The notes below the pieces were generated by a model, which saw nothing but the letters and a program-made list of their open reading frames with translations, did no database searches and was not told the DNA's origin. Below, in pieces: positions 13,684 to 24,640 of a DNA stretch of 64,000 nucleotides (position 1 is its first letter; every line of letters begins with the position of its first letter). The stretch comes from Liquidambar formosana (taxonomy: Eukaryota > Streptophyta > Magnoliopsida > Saxifragales > Altingiaceae). Position numbers and translations under genes: made by a program. The stretch is taken from the NCBI GenBank assembly GCA_039720395.1, contig CM077833.1, positions 21,339,771-21,403,770 of the forward strand, in the 5' to 3' direction.

Positions 13684-15041
13684 GAAGATTTTGTTGGCTA
13701 TTGCACTATGGTGTACAGCCATCTGCCATAAATGCTTCCTAGCAATTGATGTTATGAAAACTGGACCTTCCCGGCCAGTTGGACCCATGAACCAGTTCAG
13801 TTCCTAGCAATTGATGCTATTTTTTTTTTTTTTGTTTAAGCTATTGAAAGCAGGCAAACCTGGTATGAACCGTTCAAACCAGACAATTTTTACTCTCAAA
13901 CCGACTTAACCCAGTATGGTCTAGCCGGTAGTATGGGCTTGAGTGGTGTGACTTTATTAATTATTTCAAAACAGTAGACTGTAGGATTTGAAGTCACACA
14001 CTACTAGATAGAAAGCCCACCTTAACCACCAGGCCACACACTACCTTGGTCTTATATCATTGCAACATTTATCATTTAACTGATTTGTTTCACACACAAA
14101 TTATAGCAACAAATAATACTTAATATAACTCCTTTTTATTATTAGCCAGTCCAACCACTTAACCCAGTGGTTAGACCAGTAACCTTGCTCCTCCCTTGGC
14201 CAAGTTAGTGTCTGATCCAGGTCTGATTGCTAAGCTAGCGATATAGAGGAAAGACAAAAAAAATAAAATAAACTTTCTTGAATGAATGCATACCCAATTG
14301 CCAAAACATAACAATTACCGTTCATATGGGTTGTAGGATCTTTATATGGGCCTGGGGTTTGCCCGAAGGGCTTCCTCATTATTATTATATTAAAAAAAAA
14401 TACCAATTACCATGCAACCAAAAATCCTGGATTTGAGTCTTTCTACACCAAAAATATTTTCTTAAGCAAAGGTATTGCTCTCTTTTCTTTTCTTTTCCTT
14501 TTTTTTTTTTTTTTTTTTTTTTTTTTGCCCATGAGGTATCCGAACTTTTGATCCGATTAAATCTCATGGTTTTTGCAGGACGGAAAAGAAAAATACAAAT
14601 GATAAGAAGGAAATAATTTATTTAGCTTAAGGGAGATGCCAAATCAAAGCAAGATACTTATCCAAAAAAAAAAAAATCAAAGCAAGAGATGCTCTTCAAG
14701 GTTTTTTCAGGACAAAAAAGAAAGATGTAAAATAAATATGGACAATTGTAACCGTTCTCCATATTCATGTAAAAATTATCATTATTACAAAAACATCACA
14801 AAGGATTAAAAAACTGATGAGAAAACATAAATATGCCTCGGTGGCTCTGCCCCATCCATTTCCCATTCTGCATTGTATAAATCCCATAGAAAACTAGATT
14901 CTTCCAATTAAACCACCCTCTCTTCTCATATAATACAGCAAATTCATCTTAAAATTTTGGTCCTTTCTGTTAAGGGTACTAACTTCCAAATCTCTAGAGA
15001 TAATAATTAGCAAAAAAAAAAAAACTTGACCCTCATATGTA

Positions 15042-15075
<34 letters not shown>

Positions 15076-16408
15076 CCATCCAAAGTGATATTGAGGACCA
15101 TATGATTGACAACCTCTAGTTCAAGAATGGCATTCAAAGCATTTAGCCATCACTTGACAATCTATAGTCAGCAATCTTTTCTACCCTTAAAGTCTATGCT
15201 CAGCCTGTCTATTATCTACCTACAAGACCTTTTCAAGTCCTATCCCTAGGCTAAAGAGCAAAGGAATTAGTTGAGGTGATGGCTCTTATTTTCTTCAGTG
15301 GCCCCATTCACAACCATACATGTTGCATTCAAAATTCTATGTAAAACACAATGGAGCCATTAAAAAATACAGCACACGTGGTGAATAAAAAGTAGTAGGA
15401 GGAATGTTTCAGATAAAGGTACGCAAAAAAGTTATACAGAAGTTTGTTTAATAGTTTAACCATTATAAAATGTTGAGGTATACTGCGTTCTTTTGTTACT
15501 CGACTCCAAGAGGTACGGAAACAGGGCCTTTAAGTGGATGTAGGAATCCTGAGGTCTGGTGTTCTTTATGCATGTTTGATTGTCGTGATTTAATTTACTG
15601 TGATTGTGCTCACCGCATAAGAAAAAAAAAAAAACAAAAAGGTCATTGTGTAACAGTTTGTACTAAATACTGCAATACCATAACAACCATCCAGGAATAT
15701 GCATAGAAAAACAAGATGCAGATAAATCCCAAAAAAAAAACAGTATCACACTGCTAAAGAAAATTCCTTATCACCGTTTCTAGCTAATATTTAAAAGTAA
15801 ATTTTGCACAATTCACATGAAATAAGTTACTCAAACAGTAAGTCAATTAAGAACACTAACGCAAACAGCAAACCAAAATCACCATATATATAGAAATATA
15901 TAGAAATTGACCTTGAAACCATGGCAGCGATTGCGCCCGACCAAAGATGCTTCGTTGTATTCATCGCACCGGATCCCCGTACCCTAACCTTCTTTTTCTT
16001 GCCCTCCTCAAACGCCGCATTACCTCCCTCGAACCTCGCCGCCTCCTCAACCCCATTATCGCTGTCTCCCAGCAAATGCACCTTCGATTCCTTAACAAAC
16101 CCATCACCGCTCCTTAAGCTCACCGACAAAAACCCACCACAAACTCCCGCCGGAACCTCATTCCCTCGCCGGAAAACCCCAAAAACCACCGGTTCCCGCC
16201 GACTAAGAGACGAAGAAACTAAACCCGAAGCACAAGCCGAATAACTTTTTAATGAAATCGAATGTATGAACGAAGAAGGAACGGTTGATTCGAGAAAGAG
16301 TCCTCCAGTGACGAAGAAAGCTGAATTCGAGTCCGAATCAGTTGAGAATGGACTATGAGATTGGTCGGGCGAAGAAGAGGCTCTGAACCAGACCTCCAAC
16401 GGTGGCAT
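9465..16408 (-). CDS. BTL3: Mitochondrial carrier, probable adenine nucleotide transporter (BTL3-type)
   Basis: Four exons on the minus strand (16408-15912, 11726-11423, 10397-9930, 9533-9465) give 445 aa, with all phases consistent. The C-terminal 295 residues or so are a full mitochondrial carrier fold with three repeats. Each repeat shows the PX[DE]XX[RK] signature: PLERLK at the start of exon 2, PLDTIR across the exon 2/3 junction, and PFEVVR in exon 3. The carrier part begins at MNTTKHLW, near residue 149. It closely matches plant BTL3 (Arabidopsis At5g64970, from memory), annotated as a probable mitochondrial adenine nucleotide transporter. The substrate is inferred from the family. The roughly 148-residue N-terminal extension is Ser-rich, with a basic KKKK stretch just before the carrier part. 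Intron 1 is 4.2 kb and holds a LINE fragment. Intron 2 holds a hairpin. Confidence 0.92.
10771..10885. repeat. Long inverted repeat (hairpin) inside the BTL3 intron 2
   Basis: A perfect 11-bp stem (GCCATGCGTGG at 10813-10823 and its complement at 10833-10843) encloses a 9-nt loop. Pairing continues outward with mismatches (cacagttggt against accagctgtg, then agatc/gatct). GATCAT at 10771-10776 and GATCAT at 10880-10885 form the outer limits. The whole is framed by (TA)n and (CA)n tracts on both sides (about 10737-10763 and 10892-10924). It may be a small foldback element or a miRNA-like precursor. Nothing here decides between them. Confidence 0.75.
11991..12872 (-). mobile_element. 5'-truncated LINE (L1-type) remnant with target-site duplication
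   Basis: An 18-bp direct repeat (ATCTCACTGAGATTTTTT) occurs at 11991-12008 and 12855-12872 and encloses the insert. On the minus strand the insert encodes a broken end of a LINE ORF2. A zinc-binding reverse-transcriptase tail motif is visible at about 12479-12410 (C-x2-C, then H-x4-HC), in the typical context KAETVDHLFIHC. Upstream there is a degenerate frame at 12845-12639. The 3' end lies at the low-coordinate side and carries the tail cttgggctatgctcctttg, which is shared with two other places in the window. It has many stops and is dead. It sits in BTL3 intron 1. Confidence 0.85.
12873..15911. other. Remaining BTL3 intron 1 sequence, repeat-rich
   Basis: It contains (TA)n near 13645-13682, a 15-bp direct repeat cctagcaattgatg at about 13739 and 13803 flanking a short insert, long T tracts near 14500-14526, and a (TG)n(CG)n tract at 15042-15076. 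It also has AAACCGG-like repeat sequence of unknown class at 13850-14250. No exon is visible. Confidence 0.5.
15042..15076. repeat. (TG)n(CG)n microsatellite in BTL3 intron 1
   Basis: Alternating purine-pyrimidine run of TG followed by CG, the composition that favours Z-DNA. Confidence 0.9.
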
Positions 16409-18426
16409 TGTAGGTGGTGGTGGAGACGGTTGAATCGGAGATGTGGAGCAATGCAGAGTGGAATTTGGGAGTCGGATTGGAGACTGGGTTTCTAGGGTTT
16501 TGAAGGTGCGAAGACATGGATTTCTAGTTTTTCATTTGGGTAATCACGGGGTAAATGGGGATAAAGCTAGGAATTGTGAGCATCAGAGGAGGAAAATGGC
16601 GGATTCGGCTTTGCTTCCATCGCCGCACATCGACCAATTGAAGTCCCACCCAGTCCTCGAGCCGTTTGTTTCTCATTTTATACCCTCTTTTTTTACTATT
16701 TAAATTGTTTTCAATTTTTGCATTGGTGGTATTGGTCCCCCTTGTTTTGTGTTGCCTCGCATATGGCCGTCGCTCTACATCATATTTTTGCCTCGAGTCC
16801 CGAAGTAACGTGGACACGACAGTGTGAGGCTGTTACAAGGGTCTCGTCATGTCTCCCCACCTCTCTTTTTATTTACGGAGTATTTATTACTAGTTTCTCC
16901 GTTTTTTTTTTTCCCGTTTTTTTTCCTTCAAACGGTAAGACATAAGTGAAATCAAAATCTTTAGTGAGACAGAATTAAGATTTGTTAGTTGGGTAGCTAG
17001 ATTAAAAAATTATAAATAAAATTTTTTTTTTACCACAAAGTTTTACTATATAATTACAATATAAAATAATATAAAAATGGTTTTTTTTATAATGGATTAA
17101 GATTGTGAGACATATATAATTTTCTATAACTTATTTATGACTTATATTTTGTAAAAACCCAAAGTTGGATTAAATATTCTTCTTATGCAAACGAAGCATG
17201 TCAAATATCACATTGTTAAGATACTGATAACCATACAATTCATAAGTACACATTTTTAATCAATAAAAAAACTCACATTTATAGATGAAACATCTCTTAA
17301 GTTGTTATCAACTTGAAATTTGATAAGAATATAATATGTAATTTAACAATGAATTTCACAAAATATAAGTCACATAATAATTTATTAAAAAGTGTATCAA
17401 AATTTGTGTATAATCATGCGTCTAACTAGGGAATGATCCTAACCTGTTTATAATATTTTAACTAAATTTGACAAGTATAATACAAAAGTGCTTTAATTTA
17501 ACAAAATGAGTTCCATATTTCAAGTCAAATTTAAATTTTAAAGGGGCCAAGTATATGATTTTAAAAATTTTTGAAATATATTTATCTCAAATATCAAAAA
17601 AATTTAAAATTTTTCCGAGGTTGTGGCCCCCTCTAGTCTCAAGGTGGTTCCGCCCATGGACATGTAATTAAACTTAAGGGTCATTGGTCATCACTATTTT
17701 TATTTTCTTTTTTGCAAAACTATTTTATTAATACACACATGTTTCATCATCAACTTTTTTACATTGAATTGTCTCATTGATAAAAGTTTAATTAAAAAGA
17801 TGTTCAAATGGATCCATGTTCAAAGTCAAATAAAGAAAATCTAGTGAAATACTGTTACATGTGTATTTTACACGAGGAATGACAACAAAAAATTAGTTGG
17901 TATGTATAATCAAACCACGTAAACAAATATTAAATAAATTTTACAAATTCTATCTAATGGTAAAGCATTTATCTTAAGATTTTTGCAATATTCCTTGAAA
18001 ATTAAAATAGGAGAAAGTTCATCAATACATTCGTAAGAAATAAATAAATAAATAAAAACGTTATTGTAGCTTTTGTCATGTGAATATTTTTTTTATTCTT
18101 CTACCTTTTCACCCTTTTTTTTTTTCATAGTATTTTCTTCTATTTATTATTTATTTTTATTTTTTTCATTATGTAAAATGGAGAGCACAATACTATAAAA
18201 TTTGTAAGTTGTATTTTCCACTGGAGCCATTGTTTATCATTGGTCTCGAAGGTAGAAACAATGGGAGCAATGGGGAAACCAAAAGGTAATAGTTTATGGG
18301 TGTCAACAATTCAACCCTTATTGGAGCATCCCAATAGAAATGCCAAATGGGATGTCTTTATAGTAATCCCATTTGGCATAAAATATTTTTTAAGAAACTA
18401 TTTTTAAAAAAAAAAATCCACCTAAT
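16409..18426. other. BTL3 upstream region and AT-rich intergenic DNA
   Basis: The first 200 bp or so are the promoter and 5' UTR of the minus-strand carrier gene. The rest, from about 16900, is very AT-rich with no exon that I can recognise. A sequence near 17640-17660 resembles the right end of the gggcgg-ended MULE-like family (ggttccgccc), but I found no matching left end. Confidence 0.5.
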
Positions 18427-21029
18427 TGTCACACCCCATTTTTGCACCACCTTACTAGGGCTCATCATTTCATGCATGTTTTTGTTTTGTTTTTGAGTCT
18501 AGTCACTTGCATTAGTTTTCTAGAGTCACAAGGACAATGGATATGAATTTTGGTTCAAATTGGAGTTGATCTTGAGGGATAATAAGAGCTTTTGTGATTT
18601 GAGGGGCATAATCGTCTTTTAAGTCCCAAACTTTTCATTTGACCTTTGAATGATCTCCAAATTGTCAATTGGAGTTCATATGGATGCATATGAGGTACTT
18701 AAGTCCCGTGGCCCTGATGATGAGTTTAGTGTGGTTATTTACGGATTATCCTTAAAGAATTAGTGCGAATCACAGCATGAGATTTTTGGTTAAAATGAAA
18801 AGAAAATTATTTTATTAAATTAGCCATTTTTATCATGACACTAACACGTGTACGTATGTGATGAGTGTGTGTACGCACATACGATACATGTGCATGCGTG
18901 TTAGCGGTCAGTCTCCCAATTTTTATAAAAGACAATTTCCTTTTCCTATTCAGATTAGAAGTCCTTTATCATTATAAAATACCTTTTGATTATTCTCCAA
19001 GGAAACCTAGTCCAGGAAGGAAAGGGAAACTCCAGATTTCAGCTATAAATACTCTCTTAATGTCTTTAAACAAGGGAGAGGAGAAGAGGGTTTGGAGGGA
19101 GTGAAATTCGTCATAATCCAGCAGCAGATTTTCTGAAAACCAGCAGTCGTATTTTAATCATAACTTTTTCATCCGAAGTCAGAATTTGATGAAATTGGTC
19201 TTGTTAGAAAGATAATTCAATTCTATACAACTTTGTATTTCACAAGCTTTGTCCAAATCCAACGTTTTCATACCCAAAAACGAGATTGAAGTTGCTGCTG
19301 CTGCAAAGTGACGAAAATCACTTTTCTTTTCTCTTGTTCTCTTTTTGTTTTCTATTTTCTTCTCAAAGTTGAGTGAGTTTTGATCTCTTTGCTGTGATAC
19401 CACTTTGACAAAGAGGAGGATTCGTGTTGGTTTGATTCACTCTAAAGACCTGAGGAGCCACGAACAATTACAAACACAAAGGAAGGCCCTTCCTAAGGTA
19501 TTCTCCTTCTCTATTCAAGCTTAAACTAGGTTTTCATATGGGTTAGGCTTATTGCATGTTAAAGGTAACTTTTTTATCATGTATTAACACTCTAGCTAGT
19601 TAATATACATGGAATATCTATTTTTTATCTACTGTTTAGCATGCTTTAGGGCTGTCCTTTAGGTTTTTAATGCATAGTTATGATTCTTGTGCTCTTGTTT
19701 GTCCTTGTGTTAGGATTAGTGTCATTGCATGTTAGAGTTAGGATTTTCATCATGTTATATTACTTTAGTTAGTTAATATGCATGATTTAATTTCTGTTTA
19801 GTTTGGTTTTAGCATGATTAAAGTATGTCTTGTGAGTTTTTAAGCATATTTGTGAGTTTAGGGTTTTAGAGTCATTGTTTCGTGTTTATTTTCATATAGC
19901 ATGATAAAGTAGACTTTTTTATTTGGTTTTTCTTCGTGTTTGTTGTATATGTTTTTCATATGGAGTAAACATGATAGTTTTGCATGCATGTTAGTATGTT
20001 TTAGGGTTTTTATGCATGATATGGTTCTAGGAATATGTTAGGACTTATTATTGTTCGCTGTTTTTGCTATTGGCATGCTTAGTGGATGATTTTAGGTCAT
20101 AATACTATTCTGTCCAGATTTGCATGTTAGTGTTTTTGCATGGTTTTGAGCACTTGTAAGGGTGCAAATAGGTGTGGTATTTGTCCTATGGCAAATAGGG
20201 CTGCTTATGTCTGAAATAGCTAATGTTTGGAGTAATTGCGCTCAGGTAAGTGGGTGTGAAGGTGCCCCAATTCACCTTTCTTCTTAACTCATTTTCTTCT
20301 CCCTATTTAGGGTTAATTTTTAATATGATCCTATGGTTTAATTAGAGGTTTCCTTCATAAACAAAATTCTGGTTTTTATTAAGGTTTCCATTTTGTGGAT
20401 TTCTTTCCTAAAATCAAACTTTCTATCAATTCTCTTTTGATCAAATAAGGAAACCTAGGGTTTTTACCATAGGTTTGTATTAGGATTTAACCTTAGTTCT
20501 AATCGAACTATGTGGACTTTGATCCATGTATTTCGTTGCATGGTACGTAGGCGCTTTTCGTGAGACTCAAGTCCGTTCTAGGATCCAAGCATCCTAGGTT
20601 TATTTTTGTTTTGTTTTCTTCTTTTTCTTTTTCTGTTTTTATGTGCTTATTATGCATGGATGGATGAATGAAATATATGATATGCATGCAATTCTTGTGA
20701 TGATATACTTGCTGATTTTTGTATGGAAAAGATCTTGATTTAGCCCAAATGAACTGAGAGACCGAAAGGGTGACATGGGTGCCTATAGGCTTTGCCTAGA
20801 ACCTTCCCATGTCATAACTTAGCCTCCGAATCCCCGATTTCTTTGGTTTTCAAAAGATTGGTTTTTGCCTTTCCTTTTTTATGGAGTCATTCAAATTGTT
20901 TTCCTAAAACAAACTATTTTTAGGGTTTTCCTTGTTTCCTTTAAAAAATAAGGTGACGACTCCTTTCCTTTTTCTTTTTCAAACCCATTTTCTTTCAATC
21001 CCTTGTGGGCCCAATTTCCGGGGTTCACA
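18427..21029. mobile_element. Solo LTR, probably Ty3/gypsy (2.6 kb)
   Basis: The element starts TGTCACACCCCA and ends CCGGGGTTCACA, the TG...CA ends of an LTR. It is flanked by a perfect 5-bp target duplication, CTAAT at 18422-18426 and 21030-21034. No second copy of the start is found inside, and there is no gag-pol, so this is one LTR left by recombination. Both the TGTCACACCCC start and the GGGCCC...TTCCGGGGTTCACA end are familiar from plant gypsy LTRs. A TATA-like TATAAATA at 19044-19051 could be the LTR promoter on the plus strand. Confidence 0.85.
19044..19051 (+). promoter_or_regulatory. TATA box of the solo LTR
   Basis: TATAAATA lies in the middle of the LTR. GC-poor sequence and a purine-rich stretch follow. 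This is the expected kind of U3/R promoter element, but its use is not shown. Confidence 0.45.
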
Positions 21030-21266
21030 CTAATGGGTGCCAAATCTTAGTAATACCAAATAAAGTGTTAAAATGTGATACAACTTTTACCGTTTTGCAC
21101 CAATGTCTTAAAAAAAAACAAATGCAATATGGGTCCCATATGAGTAGAATAATAAGATTGGCATCCAATTCTTTCATTGGAGCAAATTAAATATTCCAAA
21201 ATATAATGTTTTAGCATTGTAGTTATGCCAAATTATAACATTGGTATCTCATTTGATACTTATGTT

Positions 21267-21845
21267 CAGGGGCGGAACATAGTGAGGACCCAGGGGGGCC
21301 ATGGCCCCTACAAATTTTTTGAAAAAAATGTCTCTTAGCCTAATAGATTTCCAACAATTGTAAAAAATGTAGTGGTTGGCTATTGCAAGTGGGTGCAACA
21401 CACCTCACCAAATCAAAATTCAATTTTAGTTTTCCCAAAATAACTCCAACCTGAAAGAAAACGATTATTTTAAAGATGGAAAGGTTGGTCAAATTACATA
21501 CAACATCATTTTTTTTTTCTTTATTTCCTCCTTAGTCCCCAAATGCAACTTGGTTTCCTGATCCTCACTATCGCCTAAGCCTTTTCCGTCACTCTGTGTC
21601 TTGGTACTCAAAAATATTCCAAAATAAATTATTCTTTTGCCTTCTAATTTTTTAAAAAGATTATTATGAATGATTTTGCCCAAAAAATTTGAACACTTTT
21701 TCGGAATAATTTACACAGTGGAAACTCATCCATGAATTTATATTAATAATATTTATATGGTAAGAATTTAACATTAAAAAAAAACTATTATACCATAAAT
21801 TTTTCAAGTCGGCCACCCCAACCTATGGCTACTGGTTCCGCCCCT
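21267..21845. mobile_element. MULE-like non-autonomous element with AGGGGCGGAAC ends (579 bp)
   Basis: The ends are inverted repeats: CAGGGGCGGAAC on the left and GTTCCGCCCCT on the right. A 9-bp direct repeat flanks it with one mismatch (ACTTATGTT at 21258-21266, ACTTGTGTT at 21846-21854), as expected for Mutator-like elements. It has no coding potential. Similar ends occur at 57846-58300. Confidence 0.7.
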
Positions 21846-21854
21846 ACTTGTGTT

Positions 21855-22434
21855 GGCCATGATCTCTCAACACAAATAAATTTTTTACTATGACGACTTA
21901 GTTTATGATTCCTTATTCATGAACGTTGATAAAAGCTTTTAAAACGGATGTGGGGTGTTTTACAGTTCATCTTTCTTTCTTTTCCTTTTTGTTGTCCTTT
22001 TTGGGGGTGGGAGGATTTGGGTTGGTTAGGGGGTCATTTGTGGTGCACATAAGGTTGTAACATTAGTTAAGTCACTTCGTTTGGCCAAAGAGAGGTTTGA
22101 TAAAAAGTTGGTTATAACTTACTAATAAGACCAATAAACTAAATAAGTTTAGTTCAAATCTAAATTTTGAGCTTGACAATTTACTAAGTTAATATTAAGC
22201 AAATTTGTATTCAGCTTATTAAGCTTAGTAATACTTCTTTAAATAACTAAACCACTAAAACTTAGCTCTAATTTGACTCGATAAAAACTCAATGGAACTC
22301 CTTAAGAGATAAATAAGTAAAGTTAAATATTATTTTTGAGGTTTTCGATCAAATCTAAACCGCCTACTACTCGGTTTGATTGATTGGGCTCGACTCACTT
22401 ACAGTATTAGGTGCATATATTTTAATGAAGTGAA
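21855..22434. other. Intergenic AT-rich sequence
   Basis: No gene or repeat end that I can recognise. Confidence 0.5.
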
Positions 22435-22718
22435 TTGTCATATATATTTTCTGACAAAAAAAAAAAGAGTCAAATACATTTTGTTTCCTCTTCCTCGTGG
22501 GATTATCTATTTATTTATTGGTTTGACAGTCAAGGTATTCGAGTCAGTTTGCGCATTCTTCGATTAAATCCCTCCCTGAACGATCATAAGGGTGCATTTC
22601 CCCACATTGGCCTTGTGCATTTGGGAATTAATTCCTAGAATACTCCCCAGATGAATCGAACCTAGGTTGATAGAATAAATGGGCTCTCTTCCTACCAGTT
22701 GGACTAACTCCCTTGGGT
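22435..22718 (-). mobile_element. tRNA-derived SINE-like element
   Basis: Read on the minus strand, it has a box A match TAGTCCAACTGG (22706-22695; consensus TRGYNNANNNGG) and a box B match GGTTCGATTC (22662-22653), spaced by 32 nt. This is the internal RNA polymerase III promoter of tRNAs and SINEs. The sequence around it does not fold as a tRNA cloverleaf, and it continues for about 200 bp, which fits a SINE. The 5' edge near 22718 and the 3' edge near 22435 (a T tract on this strand) are approximate. I did not find a target duplication. Confidence 0.5.
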
Positions 22719-22779
22719 TCGTGGGAATTATTTCGCTATCTTGATGCAATCCATTGGCAATAGCTGTGACGTCTGATAG

Positions 22780-23794
22780 CAGGGTGGAGGGAGGGGGGTG
22801 CCAAAAGGGCAGCTGACCCCCCTCACCTATTCAAAAAAAAAAATTTATTATACATATATGTCCACAATTTTAAATCTGACCCCTCTGAAATATTTTTTTT
22901 GACCTCTCTAATTTTATTATGGAACTCCCTACTCCTCTCTCATTTCTTTTTTTCCCTACTCAGACCCATGAATCATGACATCATTTAGTCTAGTCTTCAA
23001 AACCCACTCGTGAGACGGCCACTCTTATTGACTTTTGTAAACTAACCCCTCCAAGACTTCAACTTTTCAACTCTCTAAAAATCCAAGGTTCACGAGTCAT
23101 TACTTATTAGTTTACTTGATTGTGACATTGGCATTGATTCAACCCATTGGGATTGCTACAGTGGAGAGAGGGTGTTTTTCACTATGAAGATTGTGAAGAG
23201 TCGATTGCGTAACCGAATAGGAGATGAATGGATGAATAATAGTTTGGTTGTATATATTAAAAAAGATATTTTTGATAGCATTGATAATGAGATTATTATT
23301 TAACGCTTTTAAAACATGAAGACTCGTCGATGACAATTATAAAGTAGGAACGTAAGAACTTTTCTTGGGGTGGAAACTTCGATTTTGACTTCAAATTGTC
23401 TTTTGTAAAGACTCTTTTTTGATGGTTTTGTTGTCACGTATACTAGTACTAGTGGGTGTTCTTTTATTTCTTTTATGGAGTTCTTAAAGTTTCAGCTAAA
23501 GCTGTTGGTTAGTGCTTGTATATGTCGTATGTCCTTGGGTTATACATCTTTTTGGTTTAATACATACATTACTTCATAAAAAGAAAAAAAAAAAAGAAAA
23601 AGAAATTATCAATGAATATTTAAGTTTTTGTATTAATTATTAAGTTCAAAAAATTTTCTTTGCTTTTATTAATTTTATTGTATATAAAAGGTTACTTCAA
23701 ATGATTATTTAATTTATAAAATTAGAAAGAAAAAAAAAAAAACAGTTATATCCAAATAAAGTGGCCCCTAGTATAAATTCCTAGATCTGCCACT
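22780..23794. mobile_element. MULE-like element immediately upstream of ZYP1 (1015 bp)
   Basis: A perfect 9-bp direct repeat GTCTGATAG (22771-22779 and 23795-23803) brackets the segment. The left end begins CAGGGTGGAGG and the right end is CTAGATCTGCCACT, related to the CAG-gGGCGGA-CTAG ends of this family, although the two ends now match poorly. There is no transposase. A LINE 3' tail is nested inside (23500-23605). The right end lies 84 bp before the ZYP1 TATA box. Confidence 0.7.
23500..23605 (+). mobile_element. LINE 3' tail with poly(A)
   Basis: The sequence gtgcttgtatatg followed by tccttgggttata, tttttggtttaat and an A-rich tail matches the 3' end of the LINE at 12009-12854 (opposite strand) and the copy near 44040-44140. 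It is nested in the MULE-like element. Confidence 0.6.
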
Positions 23795-23877
23795 GTCTGA
23801 TAGGACCATCCACATGGGATAATAACCCTGTTAACGGTCCAGACGACTCCAATTACCGAACGGGACAACACCAGCGC

Positions 23878-23885
23878 TATAAATA
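23878..23885 (+). promoter_or_regulatory. ZYP1 TATA box
   Basis: TATAAATA lies 290 bp upstream of the ZYP1 ATG. It is the only good TATA motif between the upstream transposon and the coding sequence, so transcription likely starts near 23910. Confidence 0.65.
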
Positions 23886-23943
23886 GGCCTGACTTGGCGC
23901 CCAATTTCATTTCAACTGCTTGGGTCTACACTCTGTAAGTTGC

Positions 23944-24116
23944 AGAGCTTCGAAAACTGATTTCTAGGGTTTTATCCGGAGCGAGAGCTTCGAGAACTGG
24001 TTTTTCTAGGGTTTTCTCGAGAGCAAGAGCTTCGAGTTCTGATTTTCATGGTTTCCTTCAGGGCGAGAGCTTTGAGAATTGATTTCTAGGGTTTGTTTTC
24101 TCGAGAGGGAGAGTTT
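23944..24116 (+). repeat. ZYP1 5' UTR tandem repeats with TAGGGTTT (telo-box) motifs
   Basis: Units that start agagctt(c/t)gag begin at 23944, 23984, 24026 and 24066, with a decayed fifth at 24110, so the spacing is 40-44 bp. Three units carry TAGGGTTT (23965, 24007, 24087), the reverse of the telo-box AAACCCTA known from plant promoters and 5' UTRs. The third unit has lost it and instead contains an ATG (24048) that opens a 13-codon upstream ORF ending at 24089. Confidence 0.8.
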
Positions 24117-24167
24117 TAAGGAGCGAAACTAAGGTTTTATTGTGTCGCATTGATCGTAGATTTCAAG

Positions 24168-24609
24168 ATGCACAAGCTAGGGTTTTCCGGTATGAAGAGC
24201 TTGGATCAGTTCAAATCCTTAACAGGTTCTGTTGCAGAATCCGCGAAAACGTTTCGGATGTCTTCGCGTCCGTCTTCGGATTCAATTTCATCGGGGAGTT
24301 TTGCAAATTTGAAGCTCACTGCAGGTTTGTTTTTCTGAAGAATTTGGTTCTTTTATTGAGTTGTTTTTTACCCTAGAGAATTTTCGTCATACGTGATGAT
24401 TTCTGTTTTTCGTTGATTCATGTTCAGAGAAACTGGTCAGAGAGCAGGCTTCTGTCAAAACTGATCTCGAAATGGCGGTATAATTCTCTCTCTCTCTCCA
24501 TAGTAGAAATTCCGATCAATGTCCCCAGATTTGAGATGCTGAACTTCATGTCTAATTGTTTGTATCATTCTTAGTTTTGTTTTGTTTTGTTTTTTTTTTT
24601 TTGTTTTTG

Positions 24610-24640
<31 letters not shown>

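Noticed and set aside
16443..16703. 86-codon plus-strand frame upstream of BTL3
   Set aside because: It lies in the divergent promoter region of BTL3 and shows no family similarity or splice structure.
17470..17660. Possible additional gggcgg-family MULE near 17650
   Set aside because: Only a right-end-like sequence (ggttccgccc) is seen. No left end or 9-bp duplication was found.
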